The notes under the pieces: generated by a model | What the model was told of the DNA's origin: nothing | The model's input: only the letters and a program-made list of their open reading frames with translations | Database searches by the model: none | Assembly (NCBI GenBank): GCA_026874595.1 | Contig: CM049310.1 | Location: 20,870,058-20,934,057 of the forward strand | Source of the DNA: Sipunculus nudus | Lineage: Eukaryota > Annelida > Sipuncula > Golfingiida > Sipunculidae | Reading direction: 5' to 3' | Length of the DNA stretch: 64,000 bases | Shown: positions 57,001-64,000 of the stretch, in pieces | Numbering within the stretch: the stretch's first letter is position 1 | Layout: every line of letters starts with the position of its first letter | Made by a program: the position numbers and the translations under genes

Positions 57001-60000
57001 AAAAATATGATATGCATAATTTGCTGTCTAACACTGGGATGAAAAACATTTTTCTACTCCGGGATAGACACTGCACTACCTGACAGGATTGTTAATTAAG
57101 CTTTTTCTATTATTACTTGAATTAAATGTAAGATTAAGCATTTATTTTAGAAAATAAGAAAGGTTAATTATTCTTCATAATGATAAAACTGCAGTGTTGA
57201 AGCACAAATTATCTCTGTAATTGTTTTGATGTTTCAGAATCCTGACCAGGTTGTGGCTAATGCTGTATCAAATTTGATTTCATCTCTAGTTTCTCCAAAT
57301 GCTCAGGCTACAAGTAAGTCGTTGCATTCACATTCCTGTTGTATATGTATCAGGTTTTCATAATGCAGTAACTAACTGATAACAGGTATGTTGAGTATTT
57401 GTTACAGACGGTATTACATTGTAATGAAGACTGATTCTATTTTTGTTTAGTGTTGGGTCAGACTTTCATTGCATAATAAAGAAAAATAATTTTTGCAAGA
57501 TCAAAAATTGGCAGTTATGATTATAAACCTGGAAGATTTTTATACAACTAATTATAAAGCTAAATCAGATTTGACTCTTATGGTACAACCTTCTTTGCAT
57601 TGTTGTATAGTTCATTTGACTCGGTTTCAATGAATACAGGTTATTCGCAGTGCATGTTTTAGTAGAAAATAAAAATCTTTCAGGCCTTAGCACACCAGAT
57701 GCTGTAATGTTGCACTTAAAAAAAATCAGAATACATTAAAATACACTTGACTGTCTACACTGAATACTGTGGTGAATTGTGCTTATTGTGCTTCAGACCA
57801 AAGCAGAGAAAACTTCTGCTTTCTCCACTTTACAGCAATGCAAAATTCTCTGATACTTTATCAGCTAATCTCCTTGCATGCAGCATTCAATCTGGCTGGG
57901 TCTCAGTACATTTAAGATAGGTATATGAACCATCATGACAGATCATCAGTGTGTTTCATGCTGTCTACTGAGTAATGGATCTTATTTTCTGCATTTTCAC
58001 TCTTTCTGCTCAATACATATTCTGTCATGACACAATAGCAGTGTATCTTTTGGTTTTCCAGGTAATACTTCCAGTCAGAGCACAGCAGGGACTTCTACCA
58101 CTACAACTACCACCACCACGTCAAGGACTCCAAGCAGTCAGCCCACCCAGGCCGGTCCTAATCCTGTCATCTCCATGTTACAAGGGGCATTTGGCTCGTT
58201 GCCAGCTAACAGAGGGGCTCAGCAGCCCTACAGTGTTCCGCAAAACCTGCCCTTCCTGGACGCCCTTCGAGGGGTGCTTCAGCAAGGAAATGTAAGTGTA
58301 TCATTAATGCATCAATTCATGTTTACCTATTTACATTAATTAGGAACACTGCATAGCCCTATTTTACATTCTTCATGTTGTTGTCACTGGTAGTTTTAAA
58401 TGTTCGAGGATAAATTACAGTGCTTTCAATATTGCCTCATTTGACAAGGTGTGACAGGATAATATATATTACTTGTGCAGACTTTGAGGTTTCAGGATTT
58501 AAGTGTGGGTTGTGAACCTCTGTTGTTTCCAACACACTTTGTGGAAGCACCGCCAAGTCTTACTCCAATGTTGATAAGGGTTGTATGTAACTTTTCAGCA
58601 GTTTAAGTTGTAACGCCTCTTGATATTTGTGCTGAGGCTTCTTATTAATCACCAGAAGACTTCCTTCACATTTTCTCTCATTCACCCAGAAATCACGTGT
58701 CTAATTAGTACATTTTCCACAGTGAATAGTATGTTAGATTAATTTTCAGCTCAGCTGAATTTAGTTCAGCTGAAATGTAGAGATGACTCTCTGAAATTTG
58801 TCCATTGTGGCCCAATTTCTTTAAACAGCAAACACAAATCTTAGTAACTCTTCAATTATGCCCCATACTACTATCTGAGATCTTAAGTGGGGCATATAAA
58901 AAATGTGAAGAGGATAGCTTTTGGATAAAGAAAAGGTATCAAGAGCAAAAGATTTAGTTTAACCATTGGATTATTTGCTGTTTATTATTAGCAGCCAGGT
59001 GGGTCACTACCTACAACAGGCACAACAAATACAGCAAGTTCAGCTTCTTCATCAGCAACAACAGTACGACCCAGCCAATCAGCCTCATCTCAGCCTCGGA
59101 CAGGGACACAGGCAACAAACTCATCAGGAGGCGGTGAACAGAACATGTCTGATGAAGTGTTTGCAGAGCTCGTCCGTGGTATCGGTGGTTACATGACACA
59201 GGCCGCTATGGGCCAGCAACCACAGGACACGATCGCCGACTTCCTGAACACGCTAGGCCAGAACTATCAGATTCATCAGGGAGAGGGTGAGGGAAAAGTT
59301 CAGCCACATATTATATAATACCAGATTTGCACTGATTAGAGTGCATACCTTAGACAAAGCAAAACAGTCCTGTTGGATCCACCCCTATATGATCTCTGGA
59401 TCAGCATAAAAGTTTTTTTTTTGGTCTTACCTGGCATATATTCTTTCCCACCAAAAAATTCGGGGAAATTGGCAGAGTAGTTTGTATGAAACAGTATTTC
59501 AAACAGAGCAAACACCAGTAACACAGTTTTGGAGTTTTGTATTACATCTTTAAACAATGGGTGTAAAGCTATAGAATTTAATGTATTATTTCAAAAGTCC
59601 CTCTTTTGGAATGATAAGAATATATCATTCATTCAGTTCTGGATATGTGAATTGTGAGGAAAAAAGTGTGTTCAGGCATTGGAATTGTCTGCAAAGTTAT
59701 TATAATGGTGTTTTTATTATAAATTCAAGTATTGAATGTGTGTTGATCATTTTTTTGCACAGAGTAATGTCCAAATATGAAACTTAGAGCAGATTATATT
59801 TTACTTATACTGTATTGTTTCTGCTTGATTCCAGGGTTCCTAACAGATGTATTTAATGCGGTTGCCCAACATTTGACCTTTGTTGACCTGATGGCAGTTT
59901 TCTTTGGTCAGTCGGAGCCATTGAACCGTGTGCGAGGCCCCCTGCAGGAATTCATCAGACAGCGCGTGCTAAATGGTTCTGAACCATCAGAGTTAAATAT

Positions 60001-62038
60001 ATCTGTGGGGGTGGATCGCTTGTTAGGAGACATGCAAGATGAAGTTAGAGCTGCCTGTGTAAGTGTTTCGAATATATTTATTATGGATAGGTTGATTGCA
60101 CTGTGAATTAAGATTAGTCTATTTTGTGATGAAGTACATGAATCAGTCTGATGAAATCTAAATTGGAGAAATCTGTAACTTATAATACAGTGAGATGACC
60201 CACTTGTGACAGGGTATCTTGACTCTTTCTTGCACAGAAACTTAGTCTATTGGGTACATGATCAATCCTGTTTTCAGTATCATATTTTGTCAGTTAAATA
60301 CAAAATTAGTTTAGGAGATTAATAGTGCTACAAGCCAGACTTAAACTGTTATAAGTATTATGTAACACAAGGGTCAGACTTGGCCATGTGGTTAAAGCAT
60401 TAGATCCTAGCACTGAAGATACTCTGTTCAGGCCCTGGCAGTAATTAAAAGGCAAAAATGGTTTAATCACCACAGAACCTCAGAGATTCTGTCTAATGTC
60501 TTAACTTACCGGCTGTGACTTCATGATCATTCCAAGCCCAGTATATATAAATTTGAAATCCAGGAGCCTTAACATTTAGTGTATGTTTACCTAAATCCTC
60601 AGTGTCACTAACAGGCCATAGACCTATCACTAAAAAAAACTGTATATCAGTTTCATTACATATTGTATTGATTCCAGGCTGATGTGCAGCCCCACCATAA
60701 CATTGACCTGCCAGCTACCATCACACAGTTTCTACGGCAACAGCTGCTCGTCCTAGTTCGGTTTATCATGGGGGCAGATGGTAAGAAAATGTTTAATTTA
60801 TCCTGTTGTCAAGGCATCAGTAAGAACATTTAGGCCACACAAAAAATAAAGATCATTCTTCAGAATCACTGTAAATTATCTGTGGATCAGAATTTTTTGT
60901 ATCATGGTAAGTAGTTTTTCTTAATGCAATTTCCTTGATCCCTTCCAAGAATTCATAAATGTATCATAGAAAATTATCCATATTTTTTGGACACTGTAGA
61001 ACAATTTTCTTTTATGTATGGCTTACAGTAATGAACCTGTAAAAGTGACCTTTTCATTTGTGGAATCCATTAAGTACCCAGGTAAAGGTCAGAAGGAAAC
61101 AAAATGTTTTATCCACCTAAATGTTCATGACTTTGTTTTGTTTTCAAAATCAAGCAACAACTACTGAACTAATCCACCAACTTTGTGGAGGAGTGACATG
61201 GGTGCCTTGTTTTTCTGCAGGTGAGGTATGCAGCGCGCGGAGTCACATTTCACTTTCACATCTAACTTGAAAGGGTAATATTGGATGTTTATAGAAAGTA
61301 CTTTTCAGGTTGTATATGAATATTAATAAAAAACTCCATTTCAGGTAACAATTTTGGCCAACAGTTGTTTGATCGGTGCCAGAGAGTAATTCATGAGTTC
61401 ATTGCTTTGTGCTGTCGGTGTCTGCCAGGTGGAATGGATGACCTGGACCGCATTGTCCAGCAATATGTGGTATGTCATCATGCTTTATTTATTTTCTACA
61501 CAACAGTAGCAGTTTTGCAATCATAATGCAGTGGTAGTTCCTGAAAATGCATTAATGTATTCTTTCATATTTATGCATCGTAATTTATACACCATGAATT
61601 TTATCACAGATTAGGTATGAAATATTACAGGGATAAAATTGTAAAATAAATAACAAAACTTTGATAGCAATGGGCTATAGGGAAGCTTTACTACAATTCT
61701 CCTGAGCTGTATTTGGATGGGTCCAGATTCTACAACGGCTTTATAAATCTGTTATGTATATGATTCTTCACTGACATAAAAATATATTGGGAACTATATC
61801 AATATGGCTATAAGTAACACATTATGGTCTGTTATGATTTTGACATGAAATATGCTCTCCTTTTCAGCGCCGTGTGTCGACAGATATTAACCCCATGATC
61901 CAGACATGGATGGGAAGTATGACATCACAGCAGTTACGTAACATCAGTCCTAATGTCACGATCACACAAGAACAAGTGGAACACTACATAGTTCATCACG
62001 GTGAAGTAGCAGATGATTCATCCTCAGCATCTGCTCAG
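45021..62038 (+). CDS. BAG6: BAG6 (large proline-rich protein, BAG-family chaperone), 20 exons, C-terminus outside window
   Basis: Twenty exons with GT/AG borders and matching phases give 1,017 uninterrupted codons (vertebrate BAG6 is about 1,130 residues). Exons 1-4 encode the N-terminal ubiquitin-like domain (IDVTVKTLDGKN, ITVKSFKEKI, EIPAEAQRLIFQGRVL, DVHGKVVHVVQRAPP). Exon 6 has VDVHINLGDIQ and exon 8 the conserved LQQRLQPYLERYHEFL helix. Exons 10-16 are Pro/Ser/Thr-rich and disordered, and exons 17-20 carry the conserved C-terminal helical region. BAG6 works with GET4 and UBL4A to hand tail-anchored proteins to the GET pathway and to send mislocalised proteins for ubiquitination. The final exons with the BAG-like domain and nuclear signal are not present before 64000. 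The first exon may be preceded by a non-coding or short coding exon. Confidence 0.93.
45667..45708 (+). CDS. BAG6: BAG6 exon 2
   Basis: 42 bases between TTTTTTCCAG and GTAAGT, encoding ITVKSFKEKIATSI, the ubiquitin-like helix. Phase 0 at both ends. Confidence 0.9.
45925..47352 (+). repeat. R1 repeat array, copy C (in BAG6 intron 2)
   Basis: It begins TTTTTTCGCTCAGCTGACTG and ends CAGTCGGCTGAGCGTCATGA followed by CCCATGGCTCACTTGTT. Several ~335-bp and ~165-bp monomers are present. CGCTCAGCTGACT at the start and AGTCGGCTGAGCG at the end form a short imperfect terminal inverted repeat. Confidence 0.72.
47642..47717 (+). CDS. BAG6: BAG6 exon 3
   Basis: Between TTGTTTTCAG and GTAAGG; encodes EIPAEAQRLIFQGRVLLDEK and on to NFY, the core of the ubiquitin-like fold. 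Ends in phase 1. Confidence 0.92.
47959..48152 (+). CDS. BAG6: BAG6 exon 4
   Basis: Between TTTGTTATTTCAG and GTTTGT. Completes the ubiquitin-like domain (DVHGKVVHVVQRAPP) and opens the proline-rich linker. Ends in phase 0. Confidence 0.92.
48647..48718 (+). CDS. BAG6: BAG6 exon 5
   Basis: 72 bases between TTTTTCTGTAG and GTGAGT, encoding NIVSDTLSGMGDIGRNARIS and then SRPS. Phase 0. Confidence 0.8.
48994..49008 (+). CDS. BAG6: Possible BAG6 microexon (alternative)
   Basis: GACATGGTGCCTCAG (five codons, DMVPQ) is flanked by TTTACAG and GTAACC and keeps phase 0 between exons 5 and 6. It may be an optional microexon or chance; it is not counted in the 20 exons. Confidence 0.3.
49385..49528 (+). 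CDS. BAG6: BAG6 exon 6
   Basis: Between TTTACTTTTAG and GTAAAC. Encodes ADGSGVDVHINLGDIQ and an RRITQAQHMIKEAHKALDKL helix, both recognisable in BAG6 of other animals. Phase 0. Confidence 0.88.
49921..50069 (+). CDS. BAG6: BAG6 exon 7
   Basis: Between TGTATTCCAG and GTAAGT. A Glu/Ser/Pro-rich acidic linker. Ends in phase 2. Confidence 0.85.
50690..51870 (+). repeat. R2 repeat array, copy 2 (in BAG6 intron 7)
   Basis: Four dimeric ~280-bp units, each with GGTGGCGCCACC twice. The right end shares the ~95-bp tail of copy 1. The stretch 50450-50690 before it includes a hairpin GGAGTTCGTTCCCGGAGAACTCC. Confidence 0.78.
52265..52382 (+). CDS. BAG6: BAG6 exon 8
   Basis: Between TTTTGTGTTTGCAG and GTAAGA. 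Encodes HPPPSLAAVFDELSALQQRL and QPYLERYHEFLRNDP, a strongly conserved BAG6 segment. Phase 0 at the end. Confidence 0.92.
52676..52864 (+). CDS. BAG6: BAG6 exon 9
   Basis: Begins after AATTTAG; encodes RLCDHVSQVLHYISHAYHHI and an APPVVVQVQRVVRQAIPVV stretch. The donor is either GTACGT at 52865 (chosen, phase 0) or GTACAA at 52829; both keep phase. Confidence 0.82.
53010..54285. other. BAG6 intron 9, no further feature
   Basis: AT-rich intron without recognisable repeat, RNA or gene. Confidence 0.6.
54286..54360 (+). CDS. BAG6: BAG6 exon 10
   Basis: Between CTGTTGTAG and GTAAGC; 25 codons starting AEVNLAHPPMSGQPP, proline-rich. Phase 0. Confidence 0.85.
54950..55154 (+). CDS. BAG6: BAG6 exon 11
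   Basis: Between TTTTTTTAG and GTGCCT. Ser/Thr-rich start, then GIPLMPFPPLGPHGGVMVME. Ends in phase 1. Confidence 0.85.
55706..55894 (+). CDS. BAG6: BAG6 exon 12
   Basis: Between ACATGTACAG and GTAACT. Pro/Gly-rich, then MPPELMQGVMQAVNQAIAQ. Phase 1 at both ends. Confidence 0.85.
56387..56697 (+). CDS. BAG6: BAG6 exon 13
   Basis: Between TATTTACAG and GTACGT. The largest exon: AGGAPPAAASAPQ, a Ser/Thr run, poly-Pro, then CLPCQSRHFVNQMAAQAAQQ. Ends in phase 0. Confidence 0.88.
57238..57313 (+). CDS. BAG6: BAG6 exon 14
   Basis: Between TGATGTTTCAG and GTAAGT; a short helix NPDQVVANAVSNLISSLV. Ends in phase 1. Confidence 0.87.
58062..58291 (+). CDS. BAG6: BAG6 exon 15
   Basis: Between GGTTTTCCAG and GTAAGT. 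A poly-Thr stretch, then NPVISMLQGAFGSL and NLPFLDALRGVLQQGN. Phase 0 at the end. Confidence 0.87.
58992..59286 (+). CDS. BAG6: BAG6 exon 16
   Basis: After TTTATTATTAG (or three bases later, CAG), ends at GTGAGG. Low-complexity Ser/Thr/Gln, then the conserved MSDEVFAELVRGIGGYMTQ and DTIADFLNTLGQNYQI. Ends in phase 1. Confidence 0.88.
59835..60058 (+). CDS. BAG6: BAG6 exon 17
   Basis: Between TTGATTCCAG and GTAAGT. Encodes FLTDVFNAVAQHLTFVDLMA and PLQEFIRQRVLNG, matching the conserved C-terminal helical region of BAG6. Ends in phase 0. Confidence 0.92.
60365..60600 (+). repeat. Possible tRNA-derived SINE in BAG6 intron 17
   Basis: TGGCCATGTGGTTAAAGC resembles an A box and CTGTTCAGGCCCTGG a degenerate B box about 50 bases later. 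No tRNA fold was confirmed and ends are unclear. Confidence 0.35.
60678..60780 (+). CDS. BAG6: BAG6 exon 18
   Basis: Between TTGATTCCAG and GTAAGA. Encodes LPATITQFLRQQLLVLVRFI. Ends in phase 1. Confidence 0.9.
61345..61469 (+). CDS. BAG6: BAG6 exon 19
   Basis: Between CTCCATTTCAG and GTATGT. Encodes FGQQLFDRCQRVIHEFIALC and GGMDDLDRIVQQYV. Ends in phase 0. Confidence 0.9.
61868..62038 (+). CDS. BAG6: BAG6 exon 20 (last one visible)
   Basis: Between CTCCTTTTCAG and GTAAGA. Encodes RRVSTDINPMIQTWMGSM and ITQEQVEHYIVHHGEVADD, matching the last conserved helical segment before the acidic linker of BAG6. It ends on a donor in phase 0, so more exons must follow. Confidence 0.92.
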
Positions 62039-62068
62039 GTAAGAACATAGTCCTCACCTGATGTGGTC

Positions 62069-62440
62069 AAATGGGACTTCTAGGCACAACTCAGGAGAAA
62101 CAAAATAAAAATTAACTCATGTGAATAAAAAAAACTGACTGTAATAAGGTAATGGGACTTCTAGGCACAACTCAGGAGAAACAAAATAAAAATTAACTCA
62201 TGTGAATAAAAAAAAACTGACTGTAATAAGGTAATGGGACTTCTAGGCACAACTCAGTTAAACAAAAATGAAAATAATCTCAACTGAAACAAAAGTTAAC
62301 CTTAATAAAGAGGATGGGACTGAAAGGCATATTTCAAAGGAAAGCAAAAAGATTACCATCAAAGGGGGATGGGACTTAAGAAACATTTCAATTGGACCAA
62401 AGAAACAGATGTTATTAAGGGGATGTGACTTCTCAAGTGA
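62069..62440 (+). repeat. ~82-bp tandem repeat, decaying
   Basis: Units start GGGACTTCTAGGCACAACTC and include AACAAAATAAAAATTAACTC and CTGTAATAAGGTAAT. Two are near-perfect (about 62070 and 62157) and a third at about 62238 degrades into ~45-bp GGGACT-headed pieces. Confidence 0.75.
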
Positions 62441-62849
62441 AACCAAAACCTGAATGTTATTGTATGAATGCATATAAAGTCAAGCAGTAACTTGCCTACC
62501 ATGTACCTAACAATAAATATCACAAAGTTTCACTTGATGCAGTTGATATATGATGTCAAATCTTTCATGATTGCCTTGGGAAATATTAACATAAACAAAA
62601 TATAAAAATGAAATACATATTACTAGTATGAGGTATCATATCTGGATATCAACCAATTATTGCCCGCCAACATATAGCAGTTTCTCTGGCAGCACTGTTG
62701 GCTACATATGTTGATGATGTGATTTGACTGGAACCAGGTATAACCTGCCTTTGATGATTGGACAACATCAAGATATTTTACTGTATGTCAGACAGTTTTA
62801 TTACGTAAACATAATTGTGAGCTGTTTCTGTATTAATGAGAATTTTCTC
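62441..62849. other. Non-coding; putative BAG6 intron 20
   Basis: AT-rich; no exon or repeat recognised before the DIRS-like element starts. Confidence 0.45.
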
Positions 62850-64000
62850 TGTTAAAGTTTATACGCCAGAGTAAGCCAACCGAAAATTTTCCCTTATTGG
62901 GCCTATTATCGCCCATCCCGCCTCCTTCCCGTGTATCTAGGTCACACTTCCGTTACCCAAAATCACATTTTCTTCTGGCGTACGCCATGATGGACGTTTG
63001 ATCCCGCGCTGCGAGATTCGTCCACTGTTGGGTTTGTCGTTCTGAGTTTGCCAACTGATTGTAAGTTATTCTTATTTTCCCTTGCCCGCCATGGAGAACC
63101 CAACTTATTGTGTCTCTTGTGGCACTATAATCCCGGTTTGGGACTCCCACCCCACTTGTTATAGTTGCCGCACCAACAGTGACTCCTGCCGCGGTCCGGC
63201 TGATCCTTGTTTCCATTGCCAGACGTGGTCCACTGACAAGTGGGCCTTATTCCAGGATTGGGTTAATTCCCCGGTTATTGGGGATTCCCCCTCCGTTCTT
63301 CCCTTGTCTGGCCCCGTGGTTGTCTCCGGGGGGGAGGGGGGGAGCCTACCCTGGTTGACCGCACCACGGCCATGCTGCATTCACCGTCTGTTCCCGCCGG
63401 TCCTGTCACCTCTCCTGTGGTTTCGACTGTAAAATCGTTGCTGTCTCATTCCTGGAAACGGAAATCTTTCCCCGTTCCCACGGCCTCCCGTTCTGACAGC
63501 TCATCTGCATATTCCATCTTACATAAATTGTCCCAGTTTTGTTCATCCTTGATGTCGGATCTAGACGATTCGTCTAGACCCGCAGCTGTCCGTCCGGCGC
63601 CCTCCCCGGCGCCCCCGGTCCTTTCTCCCCGGCCGTTCTCGTCGCCCCCGGCTCCTCGCCGAATTCCATCATTGTCGCCGGGGCCGGCTGGAGCCGTCCC
63701 GCTGGATCGCCCGGCCCTTCCTGGGGTGCAGGTAAGTGCGTCGATCCCTCCTGCCTCTGTTTCAGGGCGGCCGGTTACTCCGTCTCCCGCCGTCACTACC
63801 CGGCCGGCCGGCTCTTTATATCAGACGCCGTCTGCTGTGCAGCCGACGGATCCGGTTCCGGCTCCTTCCAGGATGGGTACTGCTGCTGCTCGTTCCCCAG
63901 CTTCCTGTTTCCAGCCTCCGGTTGTTCCGGCTCAGCGGGTCTCTCTGGCTCCCCCTACCCGGGGTTCTCCAGGGTCCCCGTCTTCTCAGTCAGCCGATCC
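62850..64000 (+). mobile_element. DIRS-like (tyrosine-recombinase) retroelement, 5' part, runs off the window
   Basis: Base composition changes abruptly to GC-rich. The presumed terminal segment (about 62855-62990) carries TACGCCAGAGTAAGCC near its left and TCTTCTGGCGTACGCCATGA near its right end, inverted motifs of the sort found in DIRS termini. A gag-like frame follows. No RT or recombinase is seen because the window ends. The class is inferred from the zinc-binding gag pattern and needs the downstream sequence. Confidence 0.5.
63091..64000 (+). CDS. DIRS-like gag ORF, frameshifted at a G run, incomplete
   Basis: ATG at 63091 opens a frame with a Cys/His-rich N-terminus (CVSCGTIIPVWDSH, YSCR, PCFHCQTW) that resembles the start of DIRS-type gag proteins. 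The frame is lost in the G-rich run 63328-63342 (it stops at 63432). The -1 frame then stays open to the window end with a Pro/Ser/Ala-rich low-complexity sequence. A homopolymer error or a real one-base change would both explain it. The function is presumably a structural, nucleic-acid-binding protein. Confidence 0.5.

Noticed and set aside
63446-63796. Minus-strand 116-codon glycine-rich frame
   Set aside because: Antisense of the GC-rich DIRS-like gag frame.

Overview
The window is animal nuclear DNA, AT-rich, with small exons, long introns and a heavy load of transposable elements. The bacterial-style reading frames are mostly retroelement proteins. The repeat families (Ctg-tCCGTC-rich interspersed elements that end in a GACCCATGGGTC-like palindrome, a LINE with a C-terminal C2H2 finger, DIRS-like and errantivirus-like elements) fit a mollusc, most likely a bivalve. 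That assignment is an inference from remembered repeat types and was not tested.

Two host genes are supported. On the minus strand, 3833-3910 is a clean first coding exon of EDF1/MBF1; its other exons are not visible and should lie beyond the left edge. On the plus strand, 45021-62038 holds 20 phase-consistent exons (1,017 codons) of BAG6, the ubiquitin-like chaperone of the tail-anchored-protein and protein-quality-control pathway. Its C-terminal end is not in the window. A DIRS-like retroelement begins at about 62.85 kb, where the next BAG6 intron or flank would be.

Left third (1-26 kb): a decayed Ulp1/C48-like protease gene (201-1467, minus), then the EDF1 exon, then a stack of insertions just upstream of EDF1. 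A non-autonomous hAT-like element (4173-14796, perfect 8-bp target duplication) is itself split by a young, coding-intact Ty3/gypsy LTR retrotransposon, 'element 1' (4492-13420: gag, pol and a third ORF with two C2H2 fingers, then a 36-bp tandem array). A second LTR element, 'element 2' (14956-25282, LTRs identical by eye), follows 160 bp later. It carries gag, a pol in two pieces and an envelope of the baculovirus-F/errantivirus type.

Middle (26-45 kb): a Foldback-like element with arms of about 1.1 kb made of ~163-bp subrepeats (26063-30177), several MITE-like inverted repeats, a decayed LINE (33150-35770, minus), a long inverted-repeat pair at 38.3/42.4 kb and arrays of the mollusc-type repeats R1, R2 and R3. 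No convincing host gene is seen here apart from one weak exon candidate at 37795-37917.

Right third (45-64 kb): BAG6, with R1 and R2 repeat arrays inside introns 2 and 7, an 80-bp tandem repeat after exon 20, and the DIRS-like element running off the right edge. The most unusual material lies in the two young LTR elements: the zinc-finger third ORF and higher-order tandem array of element 1, and the slippery site, split pol, integrase-linked zinc knuckle and envelope of element 2.
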